The notes under the pieces: generated by a model
Told to the model about the DNA's origin: nothing
What the model saw: the letters and a program-made list of their open reading frames with translations, nothing else
Databases searched by the model: none
Position numbers and translations under genes: made by a program
Part shown: positions 35,987 to 44,478 of the stretch, piece after piece
Layout of the letters: every line of letters starts with the position of its first letter
Position numbering within the stretch: the first letter of the stretch is position 1
NCBI RefSeq assembly: GCF_014493765.1
Contig: NZ_JACTVJ010000022.1
Location: 43,274 to 107,273 of the forward strand
Reading direction: 5' to 3'
Length of the DNA stretch: 64,000 bases
DNA from: Streptomyces polyasparticus
GTDB lineage: Bacteria; Actinomycetota; Actinomycetes; Streptomycetales; Streptomycetaceae

Positions 35987-36574
35987 ATGAGCAGCAGCAC
36001 GCGGCAGCCCCGCAGGGGCGACACCCGTAAGCGCATCCAGGACGTCGCGCTGGAGCTCTTCGCCGAGCAGGGGTACGAGAAGACCTCGCTGCGCGAGATC
36101 GCCGAGCGTCTGGAAGTGACCAAGGCGGCGCTCTACTACCACTTCAAGACCAAGGAAGACATCCTGATCAGCGTCTTCGAGGACCGCACGCGGCCCATCA
36201 GGGAGCTGGTGGAGTGGGCCGAGGGGCAGCCGCACGGCCTGGAGACCAAGAAGGAAGTCCTCAACCGCTACAGCGAGATCGTGATGGACGCGGGCCCGAT
36301 CTTCCGCTTCATGCAGGAGAACCAGGCGACGGTACGGGAGCTGAGCATCGGCGAGATGTTCAAGGACCGGATCTTCGAGCTGATGGCCATCCTCAAGGAG
36401 CCCGACGCGCCGCTCGCCGACCAGGTGCGCTGCATCAGCGCGCTGATCACGATGCACGCGGGCAACTTCCACCTCCAGGACGCCGAAGGCGACCCCGAGG
36501 AGAAGCGTGCCGCTGTCCTCGAGGTCGCCATCGATCTCGTCACCCAGGCCCATGCGGGGCAGGGCGGGAAGTAG
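35987..36574 (+). CDS. TetR-family repressor of the adjacent DHA2 exporter
   Basis: A 195-residue regulator. The N-terminal helix-turn-helix reads IQDVALELFAEQGYEKTSLREIAERLEVTKAALYYHFKTKEDIL, a textbook TetR motif. The C-terminal ligand domain (PIRELVEWAEGQPHGLETKKEV onward) is specific to this subgroup. AGGAGAGA precedes the ATG. Divergence from an exporter with a long palindrome between them indicates drug-induced derepression. From memory, a TetR/efflux pair sits at this locus in S. coelicolor too. Confidence 0.92.
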   Translation: MSSSTRQPRRGDTRKRIQDVALELFAEQGYEKTSLREIAERLEVTKAALYYHFKTKEDILISVFEDRTRPIRELVEWAEGQPHGLETKKEVLNRYSEIVMDAGPIFRFMQENQATVRELSIGEMFKDRIFELMAILKEPDAPLADQVRCISALITMHAGNFHLQDAEGDPEEKRAAVLEVAIDLVTQAHAGQGGK

Positions 36575-36598
36575 TTCAGTTGTCGCTCTCGCGAGCGG

Positions 36599-37228
36599 TC
36601 AGACCTTCACGCCGAGCGAGCGCAGGTAGTTGACCGGGTTGATCGCGGAGCCGTAGTTCGGCGTCGTACGGATCTCGAAGTGCAGGTGCGGGCCGCTGGA
36701 GTTGCCCGTGTTGCCCGAGAGCGCGATCTGCTGGCCGGTGTTCACGTGCTGGCCGATACGCACCTGGATCTTGGACAGGTGGGCGTACTGCGAGTACTTG
36801 CCGTTGTCGTGCTTGATCACGATGGCGTTGCCGTACGCGGGGCCGTCACCGGCGCCGTTCGGGCCCGCCTTGACGACCGTGCCGGCGTGCACGGCGTCGA
36901 CCGGGGTGCCGATCGGCACCGCGAAGTCCTGGCCGGAGTGCTTGTGGGCCCACATGCCGCCGCCCATGCCGAAGCTGGCGGACAGGGTGTAGTGCTGGAC
37001 CGGGTCCTCCCAGCCGGCGGCCTTCTTGGCCGCGGCCTGCTGGGCGGAGGCCGCGGTCACCTGGGTGGAAACCTGCCCGGCGTTGCCGGCCGCCTCGTCC
37101 GCTGCCATCGCGACCCCTGCTCCGAGCAGCGAGGTCGCTGCGAGCCCGGCGGTCACCACTGCGGCGGTGGCGCGGGCGCGGGTGCTGAGCAGGGGGCGGG
37201 TTATGTGGGACTTGGCGGACTTCGACAT
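36599..37228 (-). CDS. Secreted M23-family metallopeptidase
   Basis: A 209-residue cell-wall peptidase (zinc, LytM/lysostaphin type). The signal peptide (RATAAVVTAGLAATSLLGAGVAMA) ends at about residue 42. A short Ala-rich linker follows, then the catalytic domain with HKHSGQDFAVPIGTPV (zinc His and Asp), and the HLHFEI motif. ATG 37228 has GGAGGAAA upstream; the long frame above it is leader. It probably trims peptidoglycan crosslinks. The gene ends 24 bp from the convergent TetR gene. Confidence 0.92.
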   Translation of the reverse strand: MSKSAKSHITRPLLSTRARATAAVVTAGLAATSLLGAGVAMAADEAAGNAGQVSTQVTAASAQQAAAKKAAGWEDPVQHYTLSASFGMGGGMWAHKHSGQDFAVPIGTPVDAVHAGTVVKAGPNGAGDGPAYGNAIVIKHDNGKYSQYAHLSKIQVRIGQHVNTGQQIALSGNTGNSSGPHLHFEIRTTPNYGSAINPVNYLRSLGVKV

Positions 37229-37797
37229 CGGCGTTTCCTCCAGGGGGCTTCGCTCGCTCGGGGGGACGAGAACGTCGCCTGACATGAACGGACCCGGTCG
37301 CGAAGGCCTCGATGAGGACCGCACGGCCGGGGTGGCCATCCCTTGGTAACCCGACCGGGCACCCCCGCCCAAACCGCCCATCTACTACGCAACCTCGTAA
37401 ACCAGGCGAAGGCTGCTCGACCCTTGACGTGTTGCAGTCGGCCGACGATCAGGTCACCGGATTTCTTCACGTTCTTTGCGGTATGAGCGTTTAGCCGCAC
37501 TTCGCGGGGGCGGGCGAGGCGAGATTCGGGCCTCCCGGACTTGGTCATGGGCAAATGGGACAAAAGACCCGAGGGTTGCGAGGCGAAAGTCCCGAGCTCG
37601 GAGCCCCGGCGAACAACTAATCCGGGTAGTACCGGACAAATCGCCTGTGCGTCATGTCACGAGGGGGTGGATCGCATTGAGACCTGGGTCACCGGATTCG
37701 GCGCCGCAATTCTGAAGAAGTACGGGCAGGGGGTCGCTGCCTACGGTGAGAGGGCGGCCACGGAAGGCAGCCACCACGACGAACGAGGAGCCCGGCC
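37229..37797. other. 569-bp divergent intergenic region, no convincing gene
   Basis: Holds the leaders of the M23 gene (minus) and the VOC gene (plus). Several short frames exist, such as 37541-37801, but none has a good ribosome site or recognised protein. The length suggests a structured 5' leader for the peptidase, as is common for Streptomyces wall hydrolases, yet I could not match the conserved c-di-AMP riboswitch blocks. CCGGATTTCTTCACGTTCTT (around 37458) might be an envelope-stress promoter but is unproven. Confidence 0.4.
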
Positions 37798-38232
37798 ATG
37801 ATCAAGGGACTCGCCATCAGCACGGTCTGGACGCTCGACCAGGAGCGGACCAGGAAGTTCTTCACCGAGAAGCTCGGCTTCGAGGTGCGCACCGACCTGG
37901 AGATGGGGGACATGCGCTGGGTCACGGTGGGCGCCAAGGACCAGCCCGATGTCGAGCTGGCCTTGATGCGCCCCGACGGGCCCGGCGCCGACGCGGAGAC
38001 CGCCAAGGCGCTCGTCCAGCTGGTCGCCAAGGGCGCGATCGGGGCCGGCGCGTTCACCACCGACGACTGCCGGCGCGACTATGCGGAGTTCAAGGCGAAG
38101 GGCGTCGAGTTCCTCCAGGAGCCCCAGGAGCGCCCGTACGGCATCGAGGCGACCTTCCGCGACGACAACGGCAACTGGTACTCGCTGACCGAGCGCAACG
38201 AGGAGCTGGACTTCTCGAAGTCCTGGGGGTGA
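37798..38232 (+). CDS. VOC-family (glyoxalase-like) protein
   Basis: A 144-residue protein with the paired beta-alpha-beta-beta-beta modules of the vicinal oxygen chelate family. The N-terminal TVWTLDQERTRKFFTEKLGFEV and the C-terminal GIEATFRDDNGNWYSLTER are typical. Members range from glyoxalases and dioxygenases to drug-binding proteins; the substrate cannot be told. GAGGAGC lies upstream of the ATG. It is convergent with cseC. Confidence 0.88.
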   Translation: MIKGLAISTVWTLDQERTRKFFTEKLGFEVRTDLEMGDMRWVTVGAKDQPDVELALMRPDGPGADAETAKALVQLVAKGAIGAGAFTTDDCRRDYAEFKAKGVEFLQEPQERPYGIEATFRDDNGNWYSLTERNEELDFSKSWG

Positions 38233-38280
38233 GAGCGCCCCCCCACGTCCCGGGGCTGACGGCGCCCCGCCCCGGGAGCA

Positions 38281-39696
38281 CTACTTCTGCGGCGGCAGCT
38301 GCAGGATCGGAAAGCTCCCCGTGTTCGTCGGCGCGTGCTCCGGCAGCCACAGCACGGCCACCGCACCCTCGACGGGACCGTTCTCGGTGCCCACGTTGCG
38401 GAACGTCAGGCGGGCGCCGAGCACCCGGGCCTGGCCCGCCGCGATGGTGAGGCCCAGACCGTGGCCGTGTCCGGCGCGGTCGCTGCTGCCCGTACGGAAG
38501 CGGCTCGGGCCGTCCGCGAGCAGCTCGGGCGGGAAGCCCGTGCCGTGGTCGCGGACCCGGATCACCCGGCCCTCGACGAAGACCTCGATGGGCGGCTTGC
38601 CGTGCTTGGAGGCGTTGGCCAGGAGATTGCCGATGATCCGCTCCAGACGGCGGGGGTCCGTGGTGACCTCCGACTCGTGCAGGACCTGGACCGTGACGTC
38701 CGGATACGCGATCCCCACGCGCCGCCGCACGAACTCGCCGAGCATCAGATCCTGCAGCTCGGCCCGCTCGGAGGCCCCGTCGAGACGGGCCACCTCCAGG
38801 ACGTCCTCGACCAGGGTGCGCAGCGCCTGCGCGCGGTCCTTGACCAGCTCGCTGGGGCGTCCCGGCGGCAAGAGCTCGGCCGCGGTGAGCAGGCCCGTCA
38901 CCGGGGTGCGCAGCTCGTGGGCGATATCGGCGGTGACGCGGCGCTCGGCCTCGTACCGCTGCTTGAGCGCGTCGGCCATCGCGTCCACCGCGCTGGCCAG
39001 ATCGTCCGCCTCGTCGCGTACGACACCGCCGATGGCGTCCCGTACGCGCACTTCGGTCTGTCCCTGGGCCACCTTGTTCGCGGCCGTGGCCGCCTTGCGC
39101 AGCCGGCCCGAGAACTGGCCGCCGATGAGCACGCCGAGCGCGCTGCCGCCGAAGACGACCGCGATCGAGCCGATGATCAGCGCCTGGTCGAGATCGCTCA
39201 TGATGCTGGCGCTGCGGTCGGTGAACTTGCTGTGCAGCGACAGGACGTGCCCGTCGCCGACGGGCGTCGCGGCCCAGATGTCGGGCGGCCCCTCGGCGTT
39301 CTCCTGTACGTAGGTGGCGCGCCGGCCCGCCGCCGCCTTCGCCTTCAGCTCGGCGGGCAGCGCGGGATCGTCGAGCCGGGTGCCGAACTGGGTGCGCTTG
39401 GTCGAGTCGTAGATCCGCTGCGCGAACACGATCCGCTCGTCCTGCACATCGCGCGCGTTGTCCAGCATCGAAGCCTTCGCCGCGTTGTGCACGACCAGCG
39501 AGAGCGTGATCGCGACCAGTGCCCCCACCAGGGCGATCGCGGCGCTCAGCTTCCAGCGCAGACCGGTGCGCAGACCGTGCCTGAGCCGCGAGGTCAGCGC
39601 GGCGAACCCGGCGCCGCGCGGTGAGCCGGCGGCAGGAATCCGGCTCGTTCCGGGGGCCGGCCTGCGTGCCGCCCCCCGAGCCCCCGTACGGCTCAT
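38281..39696 (-). CDS. cseC: Envelope-stress sensor histidine kinase CseC
   Basis: Sensor of the CseBC system that switches on sigE when the cell wall is damaged. The 471-residue protein has an Arg-rich N-terminus, a membrane helix (KLSAAIALVGALVAITLSLVV) and an extracellular loop of about 120 residues. A second helix, a HAMP domain, the HisKA motif VTADIAHELRTPVTG and an HATPase domain (NLLANASKHG, RDHGTGFPPE, GHGHGLGLTIAAG) follow. It overlaps cseB by four bases. Assignment rests on the full sigE-cseA-cseB-cseC order. Confidence 0.93.
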   Translation of the reverse strand: MSRTGARGAARRPAPGTSRIPAAGSPRGAGFAALTSRLRHGLRTGLRWKLSAAIALVGALVAITLSLVVHNAAKASMLDNARDVQDERIVFAQRIYDSTKRTQFGTRLDDPALPAELKAKAAAGRRATYVQENAEGPPDIWAATPVGDGHVLSLHSKFTDRSASIMSDLDQALIIGSIAVVFGGSALGVLIGGQFSGRLRKAATAANKVAQGQTEVRVRDAIGGVVRDEADDLASAVDAMADALKQRYEAERRVTADIAHELRTPVTGLLTAAELLPPGRPSELVKDRAQALRTLVEDVLEVARLDGASERAELQDLMLGEFVRRRVGIAYPDVTVQVLHESEVTTDPRRLERIIGNLLANASKHGKPPIEVFVEGRVIRVRDHGTGFPPELLADGPSRFRTGSSDRAGHGHGLGLTIAAGQARVLGARLTFRNVGTENGPVEGAVAVLWLPEHAPTNTGSFPILQLPPQK

Positions 39697-40406
39697 CCCT
39701 TGAGCTTGTAGCCGAAGCCGCGGACCGTCTCGATCCGGTCCTGGCCGATCTTCGTCCGCAGCCGCTGCACATGGACGTCCACGACGCGGGTGTCGCCGCC
39801 CCAGCCGTAGTCCCAGACGCGCTCCAGGAGCTTGTCGCGGGACAGGACGGTGCCGGGCGCGTGCGAGAACTCCAGGAGCAGCCGCATCTCGGTCGGGGTC
39901 AGGGCGACCGTCTCGCCGGACTTGCGGACCTCCATGCCCTCGGTGTCGATCTCCAGATCGCCGAAGGTCAGGACGCCGGTGCCCGCTCCGACCGCCTCTT
40001 CGTCACCCGGGGAGGACGGGCCGCCCGCGTGCCCGAAGCGGCGCAGGACCGCGCGGATACGGGCCACCAGGACCGCGCCGTCGAACGGCTTGGTCACGTA
40101 GTCGTCGGCACCCGCTTCGAGGCCGAGCACCACGTCGATGGAGTCGGCGCGCGCGGACAGCATGATCACGGGCACGGTGGACTCGTCGCGGATACGGCGG
40201 CACAGCGAGACCCCGTCGAGGCCCGGCACCATCACGTCGAGCAGCGCGATGTCGGGCCGCTCGGCGCGGAAGGCCTCCAGGCCCGAGAGTCCGTCGGGCA
40301 TCGCGGTGACCTGGAAGCCGTCGCGCTCAAGGGCGAGCTGTGTGGCCTCGCGGATGACATCGTCGTCCTCGACGAACAGGACGCGCGTCTTGCTCTGATC
40401 GGCCAT
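39693..40406 (-). CDS. cseB: Envelope-stress response regulator CseB
   Basis: A 237-residue OmpR/PhoB-type regulator. The receiver has the phospho-acceptor Asp in DIALLDVMVPGLDG and the Lys of YVTKPFDGAVL. The winged-helix domain includes VALTPTEMRLLLEF, GWGGDTRVVDVHVQRLRTKIG and VRGFGYKL. In S. coelicolor CseB activates the sigE promoter. It is preceded by cseA with a nine-base gap and coupled to cseC by an ATGA overlap. Confidence 0.95.
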   Translation of the reverse strand: MADQSKTRVLFVEDDDVIREATQLALERDGFQVTAMPDGLSGLEAFRAERPDIALLDVMVPGLDGVSLCRRIRDESTVPVIMLSARADSIDVVLGLEAGADDYVTKPFDGAVLVARIRAVLRRFGHAGGPSSPGDEEAVGAGTGVLTFGDLEIDTEGMEVRKSGETVALTPTEMRLLLEFSHAPGTVLSRDKLLERVWDYGWGGDTRVVDVHVQRLRTKIGQDRIETVRGFGYKLKG

Positions 40407-40415
40407 CGCCTGCTC

Positions 40416-41111
40416 TCAGTTCTCCTCGGGCGCGGCCGCGGCGTCCGGGCCGTTCACCGCGCTGCTGTAGTCGTTGTGCATCCGGTCCGTCTCCACGAAC
40501 CGGCCGTCCTTCCAGCGGTACGTGATGACGTCCTCGCTGGAGGGCAGGGCCACCGGGTCGCCCGCGTCGTACAACTGCTGGTAGACGATCAGGTCGCCAC
40601 GGTTCATCTCCGCATAGACCGGTGGTTCTTCGGCCTTGAAGACATTCTGGTACTTCCTGCCCTCGGCGCGATAGACGTAACTGCCCATTCCGATGCCATC
40701 GCCGCAGGTCATCACGTTGACCATGATGTCTTCGGACGATCCCCCGGTCAGGTTGCCGTAGGAGACATCGACCGGATACGTGTCCTCGAAGCAGGGCTTC
40801 AGATCGGCCCGCACCCGGGCGTTCACGGTCGGGTCGTCCTTCACCAGGGCGACCGCCTGCACCTGTGTGAGCCGGGTGCCCTTCAGGGACGGCGAGGGCG
40901 AGGGGGACACGGTGGCCTTGGGCGTGGCATCGCCGACCCGGGCCGCGCCCTCGTCGCGGGTGCCGCCGGCGCCGGTGCCGCAGGCCGTGAGGGCCACCAC
41001 GCAAAGCGCGAGGGCGGCGAGCCCGGCCGATGCCGCGCCCCCCGCCATGCGCCTGGGGTTCCGTTCGCCCGGTGGTGCCGCCGGGCTGCTGCCGCCGTTC
41101 AGGCCGCGCAA
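40416..41111 (-). CDS. cseA: CseA lipoprotein, modulator of sigE expression
   Basis: About 231 residues. A hydrophobic segment ends in the lipobox LTAC (AALALCVVALTACGTG), indicating export and lipid anchoring. The mature domain (TRLTQVQAVALVKDDPTVNAR start) has no enzyme motif. In S. coelicolor CseA lowers sigE activity from outside the membrane. The frame can start at TTG 41111, overlapping the sigE end, or at ATG 41048, which still gives a good signal peptide; the start is unsettled. Confidence 0.88.
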   Translation of the reverse strand: MRGLNGGSSPAAPPGERNPRRMAGGAASAGLAALALCVVALTACGTGAGGTRDEGAARVGDATPKATVSPSPSPSLKGTRLTQVQAVALVKDDPTVNARVRADLKPCFEDTYPVDVSYGNLTGGSSEDIMVNVMTCGDGIGMGSYVYRAEGRKYQNVFKAEEPPVYAEMNRGDLIVYQQLYDAGDPVALPSSEDVITYRWKDGRFVETDRMHNDYSSAVNGPDAAAAPEEN

Positions 41112-41638
41112 CGCTCCTGCTCCTCACGCTCCAGGAACCGGCCGTCGAGATCCCGGCTCTCCAGCTCCTGGCGCAGTCGGGCCAGCGCGCGGTGCAGCGT
41201 GCTCTTGACGGTGCCGGCGGACATGCCGAGCGCCTCCGCGGTCTCCTCGGTGGACATCTGCTCCCAGTGTCGCAGCACGACCACGCTGCGCTGCTTGGGG
41301 GCGAGCACCTTCAGGACGTCCATCAGGAGCGCGCGGTCCGCGTGCTGCTCGGTGGAGTCCTCGACGCTGGCGTCCGGCAGCTGCTCGGTGGGGACTTCCT
41401 CGATACGGCGGGCCCGCCACCACTCCGTACGGGTGTTGATCATGACGCGGCGCAGGTAGGCGTCCGCGAGGCGCTTGTCGGCTATGCCGTCCCAGCGGTG
41501 GAACGTACGGACCAGGGCGGTCTGCAGCAGGTCCTGCGCGTCGACCGGGTCGGGGACCAGGCGGCGGGCGCTGCGCAGCAGGGCGTCCTGCCGGGTGCGT
41601 ACGTACTCTTCGAACTCGAGCACCTCGCCGTGCGCCAT
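41099..41638 (-). CDS. sigE: ECF sigma factor SigE
   Basis: Sigma factor that directs transcription of cell-envelope maintenance genes. The 179-residue protein has region 2 (EFEEYVRTRQDALLRSARRLV, DAQDLLQTALVRTFHRW) and region 4 (LAPKQRSVVVLRHWEQMSTEETAEALGMSAGTVKSTLHRAL). ATG 41638 with GGAGGCGG upstream is preferred over TTG 41644. It is the first gene of the sigE-cseA-cseB-cseC operon and has no anti-sigma gene; control is through CseBC, as known in S. coelicolor. Confidence 0.95.
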   Translation of the reverse strand: MAHGEVLEFEEYVRTRQDALLRSARRLVPDPVDAQDLLQTALVRTFHRWDGIADKRLADAYLRRVMINTRTEWWRARRIEEVPTEQLPDASVEDSTEQHADRALLMDVLKVLAPKQRSVVVLRHWEQMSTEETAEALGMSAGTVKSTLHRALARLRQELESRDLDGRFLEREEQERCAA

Positions 41639-41750
41639 ATCCAACCGCCTCCGTCCACCGTCATGACCGCGAGCGTTCGCTCCCGGAAGAAGTTCGTGCG
41701 ATGCGGAACGTGATCTCTCGTTGTTCCGTCTTCGACGCTACGGAGGCGGT

Positions 41751-41819
41751 GTAACGGCATTTCGCGATGCAGCCTTCGGCGGGCGCACGGCTGGCCCTCG
41801 GTTGTGTAACAGAAGTAAC
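41751..41819 (-). promoter_or_regulatory. GTTAC direct repeats upstream of sigE
   Basis: On the minus strand GTTAC occurs at 41819-41815, 41810-41806 (9-bp period) and 41755-41751. OmpR-type regulators such as CseB bind direct repeats, so the tandem pair is a candidate CseB box in the sigE control region. Confidence 0.35.
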
Positions 41820-41939
41820 GCGGGGTTAAGCAAGCGGACTGATTGCGCCTTGTTTGCGCCGGTCAGGGATGGTTTCAGGGGCACATAAAGACTCGGCTTC
41901 CCCCGGTTTGCGCACCGCCCGTGGGAGGATCCCTCCGTC

Positions 41940-42866
41940 ATGACTGCGACCGCGCTCACCTCCGCCCCAAGCCCCGACCACCCCGGCACCGAAGCGGATG
42001 TCCTGCACACCCGCGTCATCGCCTGGTTCGACACCCACGCCCGCGACCTGCCCTGGCGACGGCCCGAGGCCGGCCCCTGGGGCGTGATGGTCAGCGAGTT
42101 CATGCTGCAGCAGACGCCCGTGAACCGGGTCCTGCCGGTGTACGAGCAGTGGCTGGCCCGCTGGCCGCGCCCCGCCGACCTCGCCAAGGAGGCGCCGGGC
42201 GAGGCCGTCCGCGCCTGGGGCCGGCTCGGCTACCCGCGCCGCGCCCTTCGCCTGCACGGCGCTGCCGTCGCCATAACGGAGCGGCACGGCGGCGACGTAC
42301 CGACCAAGCACGCCCAGCTGCTCGCGCTGCCCGGCATCGGCGAGTACACCGCGGCGGCCGTCGCCTCCTTCGCGTACGGGCAGCGGCATGCGGTCCTCGA
42401 CACGAACGTGCGCCGGGTCTTCGCCCGCGCCGTCACCGGTGTGCGCTACCCGCCGAACGCCACCACCGCCGCCGAGCGCAAGCTCGCCCGGATGCTGCTC
42501 CCCGAGGAGGAGCGGACGGCCGCGCAGTGGGCCGCCGCCTCCATGGAGCTGGGCGCGCTGGTGTGCACCGCCAAGAACGAGGACTGCGGGGCCTGCCCCA
42601 TCGCCGCGCAGTGCGCCTGGCGCCTCGCGGGCAAGCCCGAGCACCAGGGGCCGCCGCGCCGCGGCCAGACCTACGCGGGCACCGACCGCCAGGTCCGCGG
42701 CAAGCTGCTCGCCGTCCTGCGCGAGGCCGTGGCACCCGTGCCGCAGGCCGTGCTGGATGCGGTGTGGGAGGAGCCGGTGCAGCGGGCGCGGGCGCTCGAC
42801 GGGCTGGTGGCGGACGGTCTGGTGGAGCCGATCGAGGGTGGGCTGTACCGGCTTCCGGTGGGCTGA
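41940..42866 (+). CDS. mutY: A/G-specific adenine glycosylase
   Basis: Removes adenine mispaired with 8-oxoguanine. The 308-residue enzyme shows the catalytic Glu region SEFMLQQTPVNRV, the helix-hairpin-helix LPGIGEYTAAAVASFAYG, the catalytic Asp in VLDTNVRRVFARA and the iron-sulfur cluster ligands C-x6-C-x2-C-x5-C (CTAKNEDCGACPIAAQC). The C-terminal 8-oxoG-recognition domain of longer MutY proteins is short here, as usual in actinobacteria. It is divergent from sigE. Confidence 0.93.
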   Translation: MTATALTSAPSPDHPGTEADVLHTRVIAWFDTHARDLPWRRPEAGPWGVMVSEFMLQQTPVNRVLPVYEQWLARWPRPADLAKEAPGEAVRAWGRLGYPRRALRLHGAAVAITERHGGDVPTKHAQLLALPGIGEYTAAAVASFAYGQRHAVLDTNVRRVFARAVTGVRYPPNATTAAERKLARMLLPEEERTAAQWAAASMELGALVCTAKNEDCGACPIAAQCAWRLAGKPEHQGPPRRGQTYAGTDRQVRGKLLAVLREAVAPVPQAVLDAVWEEPVQRARALDGLVADGLVEPIEGGLYRLPVG

Positions 42867-42939
42867 CCCGCGCCTGGTCGCGAAGACCTGACGATCGACA
42901 GGTGTGGAGCAGGTGCCTCCGCTTGTAGCGTCGACCGGC

Positions 42940-44478
42940 GTGGCCCCTGTCGTACGACGTGTTCTCAAAGACGCCCTGCTCTGGGCCCTCCTCGCCGTAC
43001 CCGCGGTGGGCGCGGACCGCATCGGGCTCAACGAGCCGCGCGCACCCTGGCAGGAGCTGGCCGGTCTTGCCGTGCTGGCGCTCGCGGTCGCCCTGCACCG
43101 GGCGCGCCCGCTCCTCGCGTTCCTGGCCGTCGCCGCGCTCGGCCTGGTCGCCTCGCCGGCCCTGTTCACCGTCTCGTACGGGCCCGCCCTTGCCGTCTTC
43201 GCCCTGCTGCTCGGTGCGCGCAGCGGCGGCGGGCGCCCGGTGCTCGTGTCCTTCGCCGGGATCGCCGTCGCGGGGACGGTGCGGATTCTCGTACGGGATG
43301 TGGATCCGGCTCCGGAGTGGCTGGTACTGCTCGCGACGCTGCTGTTCGCGGGCTGTTTCCCGTGGCTCGTCGGGCGCTACTGGCGGCAGCGGGCCGCGCT
43401 GGTGAGCTCCGCGCTCGCCCGCGCCGAGCAGCTGGAGCGCGAGCAGCTGATCGTGGCCGACCGGGCGCGGCTGCGCGAACGCGCCCGGATCGCCCAGGAC
43501 ATGCACGATTCGCTCGGCCACGAGCTGAGCCTGCTCGCCCTGCGCGCGGGCGCGCTCCAGCTCGACCCCGGGCTCGACGAGCGGCACCGCGCGGCCGCCG
43601 CCGAACTGCGCGGCGCCGCGGCCGATGCCACCGACCGGCTGCGCGAGATCATCGGGCTGCTTCGCGAGGAGGGTGACGAGAGTGCACCGCTCGTGCCGGC
43701 GGGGGAGACGGTCGAGGCGCTGGTGGAGCGGGCCGGGACCTCGGGGCTCGATGTCCGGCTGCACACCGAAGGCAAGCTCGGTGGCGCGCGGCGCGATGTG
43801 CTGTGCGAGCGGATCGTGCACCGCGTCGTCCAGGAGGCGCTGACCAATGCCGTGAAGTACGCGCCGGGCGCCGCGGTCCGCGTGGATCTCGTACGCGACG
43901 CGGCGGGCGCGACCGTGACCGTCACCGACGAGGGGGCGCCCGACGCGCCCCGCGGAGAGGGCGGCACCGGCCTGATCGGGCTGCGCGAGCGGGTGCTCGA
44001 CGAGGGCGGGAACTTCCACGCGGGCCCGTACGGCGAAGGCTTCCGGGTGCACGCCTGGCTGCCCGCAGAGCGGCTGCCCCGCCTGGACGCGCCGCACCCG
44101 CAGGCCCAGGTGCTCGTCGGCCTGCGCCGCCGCACCCTGCTGTCCTTCGCCGCCGCGGGCGCCGCCGGTGTGCTGCTCGTCGCGGGCACCTTCGCCTGGT
44201 ACGCGTACAGCAAGACGCACTCCGTCCTGAGACCCGCCGACTACGCGCGCCTGGATACCGGGATGAGCGAGGCGGATGTACGGAAGGTCCTGCCCGAGCG
44301 GGATGTGGCCGATCCGCCGGACGACCGCGCGCCCGAGCCGCCCGCAGGGGCCGACTGCCACTACTACCGTGCGAGCGGCCAACTCTTCGTCTCCGTCGAG
44401 CACTTCAGGCTGTGCTTCGAGGACGGCCGGCTCGTCGCCAAGGACGCGGTGCCGGCCGCGGGAAAGGACCGTGAGTGA
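42940..44478 (+). CDS. Sensor histidine kinase with extra C-terminal membrane-anchored BamE-like domain
   Basis: A 512-residue kinase. Membrane helices occupy residues 1-145. HisKA_3 carries the acceptor His189 (RARIAQDMHDSLGHELSLLA), and the HATPase domain has LTNAVKYAPG (N-box) and GTGLIGLRER (G-box). Unlike normal kinases it continues with a further membrane helix (LSFAAAGAAGVLLVAGTFAW, residues 402-421) and a small domain (DYARLDTGMSEADVRKVLPE to CFEDGRLVAKDAV) like SmpA/BamE lipoprotein folds. GTG 42940 follows TAGCGT by eight bases (leaderless); GTG 42904 is less likely. It overlaps its regulator gene. Confidence 0.85.
   Translation: MAPVVRRVLKDALLWALLAVPAVGADRIGLNEPRAPWQELAGLAVLALAVALHRARPLLAFLAVAALGLVASPALFTVSYGPALAVFALLLGARSGGGRPVLVSFAGIAVAGTVRILVRDVDPAPEWLVLLATLLFAGCFPWLVGRYWRQRAALVSSALARAEQLEREQLIVADRARLRERARIAQDMHDSLGHELSLLALRAGALQLDPGLDERHRAAAAELRGAAADATDRLREIIGLLREEGDESAPLVPAGETVEALVERAGTSGLDVRLHTEGKLGGARRDVLCERIVHRVVQEALTNAVKYAPGAAVRVDLVRDAAGATVTVTDEGAPDAPRGEGGTGLIGLRERVLDEGGNFHAGPYGEGFRVHAWLPAERLPRLDAPHPQAQVLVGLRRRTLLSFAAAGAAGVLLVAGTFAWYAYSKTHSVLRPADYARLDTGMSEADVRKVLPERDVADPPDDRAPEPPAGADCHYYRASGQLFVSVEHFRLCFEDGRLVAKDAVPAAGKDRE

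Noticed and set aside
30345-37228. Integrated mobile element carrying the NACHT gene
   Set aside because: No integrase, transposase, tRNA gene or flanking direct repeats were found.
37229-37797. c-di-AMP riboswitch before the M23 peptidase
   Set aside because: Position would fit a wall hydrolase, but I could not match the conserved riboswitch blocks on the minus strand.
37541-37801. Short frame ahead of the VOC gene
   Set aside because: Runs one base into the VOC gene's start region, no ribosome site and no recognised protein.
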